This document shows positions 8,413 through 17,281 of a stretch of DNA of 64,000 nt, piece after piece. Position numbers and translations under genes: made by a program. The stretch is from Natronospirillum operosum (GTDB lineage: Bacteria; Pseudomonadota; Gammaproteobacteria; Pseudomonadales; Natronospirillaceae). Positions within the stretch are counted from its first letter, which is position 1. Each line of letters starts with the position of its first letter. The notes under the pieces were generated by a model. It had not been told where the DNA came from and ran no database searches. It saw only the letters and a program-made list of their open reading frames with translations. Location of the stretch: the NCBI RefSeq assembly GCF_004768465.1, contig NZ_SRMF01000001.1, positions 186,001-250,000 on the forward strand, read 5' to 3'.

Positions 8413-9369
8413 ATGAAAGAGCGTCAAGAGCTAGACCGACTTCCCCATATCACCCTGCGCCAGGTTGAAGCGTTCCGCGCGGTGATGCACACGCAGAGCA
8501 TGACATCTGCGGCGCAGATGCTCTCGATCACCCAGCCTGCGGTGAGCCGACTGATCGCTGATCTCGAGGCCAGTCTCGACTTGCGCTTGTTCGAACGTAA
8601 TGGCCCAAAATTGAAGCCGACGGACAACGCCTTGCGCCTTATGGAAGAAGTGCAGCGTGTGTTCCTGGGGCTACATCAGATCGAGCAGGCGGCGCGGACG
8701 ATCAAGCGCTTTCCGCAAACGCTGCTGCGAATCGCAGCGCCGCCTTTCTTGTCATTGGGGTTCGTCTCTATGGTGGTGGGTGCCTTGCGGCGTCAATATC
8801 CAGAAATGCGCTTCAGTATCCACACCGACAACTCGCTGGCCATTGCCGACCAGGTAGCCCGCGGCCAGCATGATCTCGGGTTCTGTACGCTGCCGAGTGG
8901 TACCAGCGATGTTAATGTCATCCACGAGAGTAGCGTCGACGCCGTCTGTTTGTTGCCACGTGACCACGCTCTGGCGAGCTCGAAGATCATCTATGTTGAG
9001 CAGCTCGAGAATGAGCCGCTTATCGTGTTGGGACAGAGTGGTAGCATCCGCCCTCAGATTAATGATGTCTTCTCGAATGCAAAGATTTCACTGAATGTCA
9101 CGGCGGAAATTCTGTTCGCCGCGACAGCAGGAAGCCTTGTTGAGCAAAACGTTGGCCTTGCGCTCATGGACCCGTTTTCTGCGCGCGCAACACAGACAGC
9201 TCGCACGGTTGTTCGCCCTTTCAAGCCACGGGTAAAACTGTCTTTTTCGATGATCGCGCCGCACCACCTCAAGCTGGCTGAGCCCATCAGGTATGCCACA
9301 AAAGTTCTACATGAAGAGATTGAGCCGATGCTGCAGAACTGGGCATTTCGAGATCTATCCTCACCTTAG
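8413..9369 (+). CDS. LysR-type transcriptional regulator of the opine/TRAP operon
   Basis: A 318-residue protein. The N-terminal winged helix-turn-helix covers about residues 11-70 (ITLRQVEAFRAVMHTQSMTSAAQMLSITQPAVSRLIADLE), followed by the linker helix and a periplasmic-binding-fold effector domain (RIAAPPFLSLGFVSMVVGALRRQYP, LGFCTLP). It is similar in style to the NocR/OccR group that senses opines, though I cannot prove subgroup membership. Divergent placement against dctP suggests it controls the transporter and opine dehydrogenase in response to the imported compound, and represses itself. Confidence 0.9.
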   Translation: MKERQELDRLPHITLRQVEAFRAVMHTQSMTSAAQMLSITQPAVSRLIADLEASLDLRLFERNGPKLKPTDNALRLMEEVQRVFLGLHQIEQAARTIKRFPQTLLRIAAPPFLSLGFVSMVVGALRRQYPEMRFSIHTDNSLAIADQVARGQHDLGFCTLPSGTSDVNVIHESSVDAVCLLPRDHALASSKIIYVEQLENEPLIVLGQSGSIRPQINDVFSNAKISLNVTAEILFAATAGSLVEQNVGLALMDPFSARATQTARTVVRPFKPRVKLSFSMIAPHHLKLAEPIRYATKVLHEEIEPMLQNWAFRDLSSP

Positions 9370-9473
9370 GCTGCCCGTATAGTTGCCACTAGCCCCTGCA
9401 TCTGCAGAGGTTACGCCATCTTCGGTAACTTCCTAGCATTATGGTGACCATTACAACAATAAGGAATCACCTG

Positions 9474-10688
9474 ATGATCTCATCCAAGCCTCTCACCATT
9501 GCGGCTTTCACTACCCTGACCTGTTCCATGGCCGCAATGTCGTCAGTTCAGGCAGAATCCATCGACTGGACCAGTCCGACCCTGATTGATGCGCGTGCCA
9601 ACATGATGTATCCGGGCCTCAACTATCTCACTTTCCAGCACTTCGACCAGATGTTTTCGACCCGAACCGTGGCTGCCGGTTCCGATGTCTGGCAGTTGCC
9701 TTCGCGTCCGCAGACCTTGAACGGCCCCTTTGTGTTCGAGGGCGAGGATAACAGCCTGGATGATTTTCTGGAGCAAACACGCACCAATGCGCTGCTGGTC
9801 ATCAAGGACGGAGCCATCGTGCACGAGCAGTATAGAAACGGCATGGCGCCGGACAGTCGCCATACCGTCTACTCCATGTCCAAGTCCATCATCGCAACGC
9901 TGGTCGGAATCGCTCTGGAGGAAGGCGACATAGGCAGTCTGGATGACAGGGTGACGGACTATTTGCCGGCGATGGCCGGCTCCGGCTATGACGATGTGAC
10001 ACTGGAAGATGTATTGCGCATGCGCTCTGGCGTTAACTGGGAAGAGCGCTATGAGTTCGGCAGCGAGACCCAACTGACCGAGGTGCACGATAACGCACTG
10101 GTGGCGTATCGCTACCGCTGGTGTGATTACGCTGAAAGATCCGAACCGGACAATGAGCCAGGCGAGCAGTTCAACTACGCGACGCTGGATACCAGTATTC
10201 TCGGCTGTGTGCTGGCAGAGGCAACCGGCACCCGGGTGGCAGACTATATGGCCGAGAAGCTGTGGCAACCCGCCGGCATGGAGTTTCCGGGCTACTGGAT
10301 TATGGACGGTCCGGAGCCGGTGGGGGATGAGTTCTACGGCGCCGGCTTCAATGCCACGCTGCGCGACCTGGGGCGGTTTGGGTTGATGATGTTGAACGAG
10401 GGCGTAGCCAACGGGCGCCAGGTCGTCTCGTCTGACTGGGTGCAGGCATCCACTGTGGCAGACGACGGCTTTGAACCCACCGAGCCTGGCTCGCCGTTCG
10501 GCTACCAGTACCAGTGGTGGACGCTGACCGACAGCAATGCCTACTCTGCCATTGGATTGTTCAACCAGTTTATCTACGTTGATCCGGACCGTGATGTGGT
10601 CATCGTCAAGCTGAGTTATCCCGAAAGTCCCCTGGGCTGGGAGGACGCCAACATCGAGTTCTTCCAACAAGTGGCCGATCAGCTCTGA
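9474..10688 (+). CDS. Exported serine hydrolase, class C beta-lactamase fold
   Basis: A 404-residue protein with a signal peptide ending in SSVQA before ESIDWTSP. The active-site SxxK tetrad is S134-M-S-K137 (in HTVYSMSKSIIATLVG), followed by VTDYLP and LEDVLRMRSGVNWEE. QFNYATLDTSILGCVLAEATG occupies the position of the YxN loop. The arrangement resembles 6-aminohexanoate-dimer hydrolase and esterase members of the family more than true beta-lactamases. The start at 9474 has AAGGA ten bases upstream and gives a compact signal peptide; an ATG at 9441 is the alternative. No partner gene gives its substrate. Confidence 0.85.
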   Translation: MISSKPLTIAAFTTLTCSMAAMSSVQAESIDWTSPTLIDARANMMYPGLNYLTFQHFDQMFSTRTVAAGSDVWQLPSRPQTLNGPFVFEGEDNSLDDFLEQTRTNALLVIKDGAIVHEQYRNGMAPDSRHTVYSMSKSIIATLVGIALEEGDIGSLDDRVTDYLPAMAGSGYDDVTLEDVLRMRSGVNWEERYEFGSETQLTEVHDNALVAYRYRWCDYAERSEPDNEPGEQFNYATLDTSILGCVLAEATGTRVADYMAEKLWQPAGMEFPGYWIMDGPEPVGDEFYGAGFNATLRDLGRFGLMMLNEGVANGRQVVSSDWVQASTVADDGFEPTEPGSPFGYQYQWWTLTDSNAYSAIGLFNQFIYVDPDRDVVIVKLSYPESPLGWEDANIEFFQQVADQL

Positions 10689-10755
10689 ACGGCCCATTTC
10701 TTCCCCCGGGGTTTTGACTTGTCGAAGGACTGGGGGTATATCTGACTCCAAGACT

Positions 10756-10776
10756 GAGGTGGCCTTGCGCCACCTC
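10756..10776. other. Perfect 8-bp hairpin downstream of the serine hydrolase
   Basis: GAGGTGGC (10756-10763) and GCCACCTC (10769-10776) form a perfect stem with a five-base loop, 68 bp after the hydrolase stop. It is not followed by a T-run on the plus strand, so an intrinsic terminator is doubtful; a REP-like element or a protein-binding palindrome is also possible. Confidence 0.35.
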
Positions 10777-10855
10777 GGATAACCGAACTGACCGGCCATA
10801 TAAATAAAAAAAGGCCAGGGTTCAGGTTTCTACCCTCAGGTCGAGGAGTTCCGCC

Positions 10856-11851
10856 ATGAGCTTGACTGCCCATCAGTTGCGCCTGTTCAGCCGAAGCGTT
10901 CTCGCTCTATCAGAATTGACCCAGACCACCGACCCGGATACCTGGTTGAGCAGGGCTGTCTCAGAGCTAAAAGCTCTGGTGCCGTTTGATTCCGCCTGGT
11001 GGGGTCAGGTTGAAGCCGGCCAACCGGGAGGGTCGGCCAAAAACGTCATGCACGGGAGCCTGGGGTTGAGCCCGCAGTTCGCTGAAGAGTGGAATACCAT
11101 TGCCCGATGCGATCATTTTGCGCGTGCTTCCATGGAGAAGCTGGGACAACCGGTCATCTACAATGGTTCAGATGACAATCTCATCAATGAGCCTGCGGCA
11201 CTGGTCGAGTTCAGCCAGCGCCACGGGTTGTACCATTGTCTGGCCATCACCCTGAAGTTCCCGTCGAGTGGCTTACTGTTTTTCGTGTCCATCTATCGAG
11301 ACAAGCCCCAGCCAAAATTCAAGCGCATGGATGCAGACTGGCTGGAGGCCTTCAGTGCACATGTATTGAGTGGCTGGGAACGCAGTCTGCGTCAGGCCAA
11401 TCACGGCAGCCTTCAGGGCCATTGGGACAGTCTGGCCCTGGCCAACTCGAACGGTCGGGTGCTGTACATTGGCAAAGCGTTGAGCCGGGTGCTGGACGAA
11501 TGCTTCGACAACTGGCGAGGCACATACCTGCCAGACCCCTTGCTGCCGATGCTGGCAACCCGTGCCCGGCTACCTCACAAGGGCCAGGGAGCCCGGCTGA
11601 TGGTCGAGCCCTGTGGCCGATGGTCTTCAGTGAAGATCAGCAGCAAGGAAGACCTTCGGCTATCGCCCCGTGAATGGAGTGTGGCGCATTTGTATGCACA
11701 GGGAATGTCGTACAAGGAAGTGGCGCGGTGCCTCGGAGTAACACCAGCGACGGTGCGGACATACTTGCGACAGGTGTATGGACAGTTGGGAGTGAGCAAC
11801 AAGGTTGGCTTGGCCAATGCGCTGCGTCCCCGCGGTGTAGTGTCTTGCTGA
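10856..11851 (+). CDS. LuxR-family transcriptional regulator
   Basis: A 331-residue protein. The N-terminal two thirds resembles a small-ligand or GAF-like sensor (VPFDSAWWGQVEAG, HGLYHCLAITLKFPSSGLLFFVSIYR). The C-terminal residues about 265-325 form a LuxR helix-turn-helix (LSPREWSVAHLYAQGMSYKEVARCLGVTPATVRTYLRQVYGQLGVSNKVGLANAL). No response-regulator receiver domain is present, so it is probably ligand-gated. GAGGAG lies just upstream of the ATG. It lies before a periplasmic binding protein and a diguanylate cyclase on the same strand; a regulatory link is possible but unproven. Confidence 0.85.
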   Translation: MSLTAHQLRLFSRSVLALSELTQTTDPDTWLSRAVSELKALVPFDSAWWGQVEAGQPGGSAKNVMHGSLGLSPQFAEEWNTIARCDHFARASMEKLGQPVIYNGSDDNLINEPAALVEFSQRHGLYHCLAITLKFPSSGLLFFVSIYRDKPQPKFKRMDADWLEAFSAHVLSGWERSLRQANHGSLQGHWDSLALANSNGRVLYIGKALSRVLDECFDNWRGTYLPDPLLPMLATRARLPHKGQGARLMVEPCGRWSSVKISSKEDLRLSPREWSVAHLYAQGMSYKEVARCLGVTPATVRTYLRQVYGQLGVSNKVGLANALRPRGVVSC

Positions 11852-11908
11852 CCACGGGATGTTGACGAAGTCCTGCCCCGTTGCAGTACGCTTGGCCTGG
11901 AGGTGGCG

Positions 11909-12802
11909 ATGAGGACCCTGAAACTCACAATATTAGGCTGGCTCTTCGGTTCCGTCCTTTATGCCCATGCAGATTGCGTTGGCGTAATTACAGCCGGTGG
12001 CGGATATGTCTTCTGGGGAGAAGTCGAACGTGGCGCCGAGGCGGCCGCCGACGAACTGGGTTTGACCCTCTACACGCGCGGTGCTGCTGATGAAATCAAT
12101 GTGCAGGCTCAGGGAGCCCTGATCGAGCGAATCTCCAACCTGGGTTGCCGCGGACTGGTACTGGCACCCAACTCCGTTACTCATCTTGAAAGGATCGCCA
12201 GCCTGAACGCGGAAGGCATCCCCACAGTGTTCGTCGACCGCGACATCGGTGGCGACCGGGTCAGCGTTATAAAAACGGACAACGACTATGCCGGGGCGTT
12301 GGCGGCGCGGGAAATGATCAATGCGCTGGGAACCGAGAGGCAGGTGGCGGTGTTTCGTATGGACCCGGAGGTCGCAACCACGACAGAGCGGGAAGAGGCG
12401 TTTATTCGTACCCTGCAGGACGCGGGAGTCACGCTGGTTGTGTCGGATTACCTGGGCACGGAAGTTGGAGATGCGCGCGAGAATGCCTATGCGCTGTTGG
12501 TTGCCCACCCGGAGATAGAGGTCGTTTTTACCCCCAATGAATCCACCAGCCTGGGTACCCAGGCAGCGATCAAACGCCTGCCCGTTGCCGACCGACCGAT
12601 TCACATCGGGTTTGATGCCAATCCGAGACTGATCCAGGCCGTTGAAGACGGGGACATGCTGGGTTTGGTTGAACAGTCGCCCTTTGAAATGGGCTATCAG
12701 GGCATTCGAACCGTACACCGTGCTATGCACCAGCAAGCTGTTGAACTCTATCAAAGCGTGCCTGCCACCTTTCGCGTCCGGTCTGATGCCAGCGGCGGGT
12801 AA
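11909..12802 (+). CDS. Periplasmic binding protein, ribose/LacI-type fold, without transporter
   Basis: A 297-residue protein with a signal peptide (MRTLKLTILGWLFGSVLYAHA). It has the type I periplasmic binding fold: VGVITAGGGYVFWGEVERGAEAAADELG, LVLAPNSVTHLERIASLNAEGIPTVFVDRDI and VIKTDNDYAGALAAREM. YtfQ/RbsB-like proteins normally feed an ABC transporter, but none is nearby. Instead a membrane-anchored diguanylate cyclase follows 235 bp later, so it may be a periplasmic sensor. The start at 11909 follows GGAGG by about six bases; an in-frame GTG at 11903 is the alternative. Confidence 0.8.
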   Translation: MRTLKLTILGWLFGSVLYAHADCVGVITAGGGYVFWGEVERGAEAAADELGLTLYTRGAADEINVQAQGALIERISNLGCRGLVLAPNSVTHLERIASLNAEGIPTVFVDRDIGGDRVSVIKTDNDYAGALAAREMINALGTERQVAVFRMDPEVATTTEREEAFIRTLQDAGVTLVVSDYLGTEVGDARENAYALLVAHPEIEVVFTPNESTSLGTQAAIKRLPVADRPIHIGFDANPRLIQAVEDGDMLGLVEQSPFEMGYQGIRTVHRAMHQQAVELYQSVPATFRVRSDASGG

Positions 12803-13037
12803 TTGAGCTGCCGGAGGGCAACGACCCGAAATCTCTGCTGCTGATCAATGACGGCGTAAACCAGCTTTCTGGCTTCATTTGTTCGGCGAACAGCCGCTAA
12901 TTATATATATTCAGCAGGAGATGGTCTGAAAGCAAGGTTCCACCAATCTGCTGAATCAACAGCTCGAGACACTGCGAGTCTGACCCCGCCAGGTGAAGGC
13001 AAGGCCTCGGCCTGACAGATTCGCGAAAGGGGACTTG

Positions 13038-14234
13038 ATGGATAATCAGCAGACCTCGATTGATCCGGTCAGGCAAGCCGCCAAGGTTGCCATTGTGTAC
13101 GGTGTGGTCGCCTTTCTGTGGATTGCATTATCGGATTGGCTTCTGCAGCAGTGGGTGGCCGATCCCGAGCGCCTGACGCAACTGCAGACATTCAAGGGTT
13201 GGGGGTTCGTCATTGTCACCAGTCTGGCTCTGTTTGCCATCATGCTGCATTTCTTGCGCATTACCGCCAGACATGTCAGGCGCCAGGATGAGCAAAGCCG
13301 CCAGCTGCACGGCCTGGGCCAGTTTCGGGAAAGCATCATCGACAATGCCAGCATCTGGATCAATGTGCTGGATCCGCAGTCAAGAATCACGGTCTGGAAC
13401 AAGGCCGCTGAGCAAATCAGTGGTTATCGCCGGGAGGAGGTGTTCGACAACCCGGCCATCTGGGAGTGGCTGTATCCAGACCCGGATTACCGCCAGGAGG
13501 TCATGACCAAGGTTACTGACATTCTGGAAAGGGGGGCCGAGGTGAAGGACTTTGAAACCTGCATCAGATCCAGGGATGGGCAGGAAAAATTCATCTCCTG
13601 GAACTCCCGTCGGTTTTTTGATGAAAACGGCCACATGATCGGCTCCATCGCCATCGGTCTGGATATTACCGAGCGCAGAGAGATGGAGCGGGAGCTGGCC
13701 AGGCTGGCGGCCAGCGACTCCCTGACCGGACTCGCCACCCGGCGCGAACTGGAGAAACGCTTTCAGGAAGAGTCCGCCCGCTCTTTGCGCTATCAGAACC
13801 CCTTGAGCTTGCTGATGGTCGACGTGGACAACTTCAAGCAAATCAATGATGACTTCAGCCACCATGTGGGGGACGAGGTACTCCGTCAGTTGAGTGGCCG
13901 GTTGCAGCGGACTGTTCGCGAGGTCGATCACATCGGTCGCTACGGAGGCGACGAACTGGTCATCCTGCTGCCGGAAATGGATGCGCCGGAGGCCAGCGCA
14001 ATGGCCGAGCGCATTCGCAGGTCCGTCGAGGCCGACTCCCTCCAATGTGACGGCGTTGACAAGCCCATCAAGCTGACCGTCAGCATTGGTGTAGCCAGCT
14101 ACCCCACCCATGAGCAGTCTCCGGACAACCTGTTCGGCCTTGCTGATCGAGCCATGTACCTGGCCAAGCAATCCGGTCGGAACTGCGTCCGTACTGCGGC
14201 CGACAGCCAGGCGCAGGGGAACAGTGAGTCCTGA
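13038..14234 (+). CDS. Membrane-bound PAS-GGDEF diguanylate cyclase
   Basis: A 398-residue protein. Two membrane segments lie near residues 14-34 and 53-72, then a PAS domain (IIDNASIWINVLDPQSRITVWNKAAEQISGYRREEVFDNP, ending GLDITERREMERE). A GGDEF domain follows with active-site GGDEL near residue 303. An RxxD inhibitory site (REVD) sits five residues before GGDEL, as in product-inhibited cyclases. It makes cyclic di-GMP from two GTP. The short segment between the membrane helices is the only periplasmic part, so a signal could come from the neighbouring periplasmic binding protein or through PAS. The start at 13038 has AAAGGGGA upstream. Confidence 0.92.
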   Translation: MDNQQTSIDPVRQAAKVAIVYGVVAFLWIALSDWLLQQWVADPERLTQLQTFKGWGFVIVTSLALFAIMLHFLRITARHVRRQDEQSRQLHGLGQFRESIIDNASIWINVLDPQSRITVWNKAAEQISGYRREEVFDNPAIWEWLYPDPDYRQEVMTKVTDILERGAEVKDFETCIRSRDGQEKFISWNSRRFFDENGHMIGSIAIGLDITERREMERELARLAASDSLTGLATRRELEKRFQEESARSLRYQNPLSLLMVDVDNFKQINDDFSHHVGDEVLRQLSGRLQRTVREVDHIGRYGGDELVILLPEMDAPEASAMAERIRRSVEADSLQCDGVDKPIKLTVSIGVASYPTHEQSPDNLFGLADRAMYLAKQSGRNCVRTAADSQAQGNSES

Positions 14235-14392
14235 GCGGCAATTGACTCAGAAAGGGGAAGTATCTCCAGAAGGCACTGTACAGGGATTATGGTCTATTGT
14301 TGTATCAGGGGAGCGTTGTAGACGTGAAGGCTGTCTCGACAGCCTTTGCCGGTCAATGACGTCTCGGCATGGCAGAGCGAAAAGGAGGTGTC

Positions 14393-17272
14393 GTGAATAT
14401 TATCGAGGTTCTGAAGCAATCCACCGATGAGGGGTTGGACCACCTTGCGAAAGACAAACTGGACGAGGTAGCCAATGTCAGGTTGCCCAGAATTATTGTT
14501 GAGCAGGAAATAGCGGCCGCACTCGGTTCTTTCTCTTATGTTGCCGGTGTACTGTCTGCCTCCTACCCGCCTACGTATGCTTTTCTGAAACTGCTGATGG
14601 AAGAGCCGGACCATGCGGTGAGCGCTGCCGGTTTCCGGGAGCGGGTCTTGCGTCGGACCGATGAACTGACGGTCTGGGTAGAGTCCGGTGCTGGACTGCC
14701 TGGTCACAAAGACTATGGGTTGTATCGGACCATGCTGGCAGCAGCCTGGGAGGATGAGCAGAGGGTCAATGAAAGTGAGGCGCGCATGCTGGAAGCGCTG
14801 CGTGAAGCACTTGGCATGAGCATGCGCGAGCATTTGCTGATCGAGCATCATCCGGAAATTCGCAGACTCTGGGACGGCAGCAAGGCCTACGAAAGCGCGC
14901 GAAACTATCTACTGTCACGTGGCATTGTTCTGGCATTGGACGAGCAGTACATCCTTGCAGACGAAGTGCGCCTCCAGATTCGGCGGTACTGGGGGATGGA
15001 GTTGCATGACGCCGACTATCGAGTGTTGCTTGATCAACTGACGGGCGCGCACCTCAGAGGCGCACTGGAGGCTCATGGATTGCCACTCAGCGGTTCCAAG
15101 GATGAACGTATCGAGCGGCTGGTACAGGGATTGATTTCGCCCAGTTCGGTGCTGGAGATGCTGTCTCTGGCTGATTTGAAAGATCTGGCGCGGGGCTTGG
15201 GAATGCAGGTGTCCCTGGTCAAGGCAGAACTGGTATCCCGGATCATAGCCCATTTCGATCATCCGCCGGAACACACCGACGCAGAGGAAGAGGTGGTCCA
15301 GGAAGTGGAAGAGGAGCCGCCACGGAAATTGGGAGCCGAAGAGCTGTATGGTCTGTTGTCCACGTTCTCGGGAAACCTCCTGTATGAGATGTTGGCCGCT
15401 CTCGGGCTGCCGCGCTCTGGCACCAAGGCGGACCGCATCAGCCGTTTGGTCGAAAGCCCCTATTCTGAATACACGATGTTTCAGCAACTGCGACGCAAGG
15501 ACCTTGTGGCAATTTGTCGCAAGATGAATCTCCCGATTTACGGGCTGAAGGACGAGGTAATCGAGCGACTCTGTGCCGCGCCTGCGCCGGAGGAAGAAGA
15601 GGCTCTGGAGGCAGCAGTGGTAACGGACTCGGTGATGCCTGTTGCTGCCGAAGAGGACCAACCGGCTCTGCAGGAATCCGGCAGGGACAAGGCAGTGTCG
15701 GCAAGCGCAGTGCCCGGCTTCGAATACGCCTTTCAGAATTACCCGATGCTCGCCGAGGATCAGCAGGTCATGCTAGCGCTGACCCGTGAAGCACGCTCGC
15801 TCACTGAACGGGATGTACAGCGGGTAGCCGAACGGCATGGTCTGGGCTGGATGCTGCCAAAGGCCCATATGGCTGAGCTGCTGAGAAAACTGGCCGAGGT
15901 CGGCCCACCCCCGATCCGGATTCGCAGTGCCGGTTCGTCCAACATATACGAATGGGTCGACGGTGCTGAGAGTTCGGCAGAGCGCCTGGATAAATGGGCT
16001 GCTCGCGACATCATTGATGCACTCCGGCAGGGCGTTGTGCCGGAACGCAACCTGGAAATGATGTATGTGGGGCAGGAAGAGGCTCGGCGTCACATGCGCG
16101 AACAGTTCAACTATGTAGCAACCGGGCGCAGTGCGTTCAAATTCATACGAGGGGCCTACGGTTCAGGCAAGTCCTTCATGATGGCCTGGCTGCGGGACGC
16201 AGCACTCGATTCGGGATTTGCTGTGGCGACAGTTCGCGTCAGTGCAGAAATGTCACTGGCGAACCTCGCTGATTTCTATCTCGGCATGATGGATGGCTTG
16301 CGTGTGCCCGAGAAGCGCAGCGCAAGCGGCCTGTCAGATATTCTCGAAGCCTGGTTGCTGACCATGCAGCGGCGAACGGAACAGGTGGAAGGCATTTCTT
16401 CCCGCAATCCGCAGGATCGTGCACGACTGGTAACGCTCGTTCGCGAGCGCATTCAGGAGCAGCTGTCCCAACTGGCCTCTCTCGATGCAGGTCTGGCGCC
16501 GGCACTTGGGGCCTTCTACGAAGCCAGAATGGCCGGCAATGAGGAGTTGGCGATGCAGGCGCGCGCCTGGCTGCGGGGCGACAGAAGCCTGCCCAACTCG
16601 GCACTGCGCCAGATTGGCGTACGCGGAAGCCTTGAGCCGGAACAGGTGTTGCCCAGGCTCCGTGCATTGCTCGAGATCATCGAGGTGACGCACTTGCGGG
16701 GCCTGGTGATCCTTATCGATGAGCTGGAGCTGGTGCGGCGACGTCCGCACAAGGGCACACGGGATCAGGCGTATGAAACCCTGCGGGCCCTGATTGATGA
16801 AGTCGGCGAGAATCGCCTGCCGCGCTGTCTGCTGGTCTCCACAGGTACCGATACCTTCTTCGATGATCGTCGCTACGGTCTGGCGAGCTATGAGGCACTG
16901 TATCACCGTGTTTGTGCTCCGGAATTGACGGAAAGCTTCAACAGTGTACGCCAGCCGGTCATTCGACTCGAAGGGCTCAACCGGGAGCGGTTGATTGAGT
17001 TGGCGACCCGGGCGCGAAGCATTCATGCCAGGGCCTACCACTGGGAGGCCGAGCAGCGCCTCCCGGACAGAGACCTACAGGCACTGGTGGACAAGTGGAC
17101 AGAGTTCGGTGGCGATTGTATCGACCGCCTGCCTCGACCGTTTTTGCGCCAACTGGTGCACGTGCTCGATATCTGTGAAGAAAATCCACAGATTCAGGCC
17201 AGTGAGTGCTTCGCTGATCCAGAAGAAGACCCCGAGGCCAATGAGGCCCTGATGCGGCTGATCACCGAATAG
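14393..17272 (+). CDS. SAP-repeat DUF2791-type P-loop ATPase, BrxD-like
   Basis: A 959-residue protein. Residues about 100-160 (AAAWEDEQRVNESEARMLEALREALG) look like a TerB-type helical segment. Four SAP-like DNA-binding motifs follow (for example HLRGALEAHGLPLSGSKDERI and LYEMLAALGLPRSGTKADRI), then an acidic linker. The C-terminal ATPase has Walker A GAYGSGKSF near residue 586 and Walker B LVILIDELEL near 771, matching the DUF2791/BrxD family of BREX-type phage defence. GTG at 14393 is preferred as start because AAGGAGG lies six bases upstream; an ATG at 14369 precedes that site. It is followed by a helicase after 9 bp. BREX methylase and BrxC/PglZ genes are absent from the window. Confidence 0.82.
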   Translation: MNIIEVLKQSTDEGLDHLAKDKLDEVANVRLPRIIVEQEIAAALGSFSYVAGVLSASYPPTYAFLKLLMEEPDHAVSAAGFRERVLRRTDELTVWVESGAGLPGHKDYGLYRTMLAAAWEDEQRVNESEARMLEALREALGMSMREHLLIEHHPEIRRLWDGSKAYESARNYLLSRGIVLALDEQYILADEVRLQIRRYWGMELHDADYRVLLDQLTGAHLRGALEAHGLPLSGSKDERIERLVQGLISPSSVLEMLSLADLKDLARGLGMQVSLVKAELVSRIIAHFDHPPEHTDAEEEVVQEVEEEPPRKLGAEELYGLLSTFSGNLLYEMLAALGLPRSGTKADRISRLVESPYSEYTMFQQLRRKDLVAICRKMNLPIYGLKDEVIERLCAAPAPEEEEALEAAVVTDSVMPVAAEEDQPALQESGRDKAVSASAVPGFEYAFQNYPMLAEDQQVMLALTREARSLTERDVQRVAERHGLGWMLPKAHMAELLRKLAEVGPPPIRIRSAGSSNIYEWVDGAESSAERLDKWAARDIIDALRQGVVPERNLEMMYVGQEEARRHMREQFNYVATGRSAFKFIRGAYGSGKSFMMAWLRDAALDSGFAVATVRVSAEMSLANLADFYLGMMDGLRVPEKRSASGLSDILEAWLLTMQRRTEQVEGISSRNPQDRARLVTLVRERIQEQLSQLASLDAGLAPALGAFYEARMAGNEELAMQARAWLRGDRSLPNSALRQIGVRGSLEPEQVLPRLRALLEIIEVTHLRGLVILIDELELVRRRPHKGTRDQAYETLRALIDEVGENRLPRCLLVSTGTDTFFDDRRYGLASYEALYHRVCAPELTESFNSVRQPVIRLEGLNRERLIELATRARSIHARAYHWEAEQRLPDRDLQALVDKWTEFGGDCIDRLPRPFLRQLVHVLDICEENPQIQASECFADPEEDPEANEALMRLITE

Positions 17273-17281
17273 GAGTGAATG

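Noticed and set aside
9543-10799. 418-codon open frame on the minus strand opposite the serine hydrolase gene
   Set aside because: It is fully antisense to a recognised exported hydrolase with active-site motifs, and its product has no recognisable domain.
10802-10830. AAATAAAAAAAGGCCAG before the LuxR gene read as a terminator
   Set aside because: The A-run is on the plus strand; a minus-strand terminator here would serve no leftward gene.
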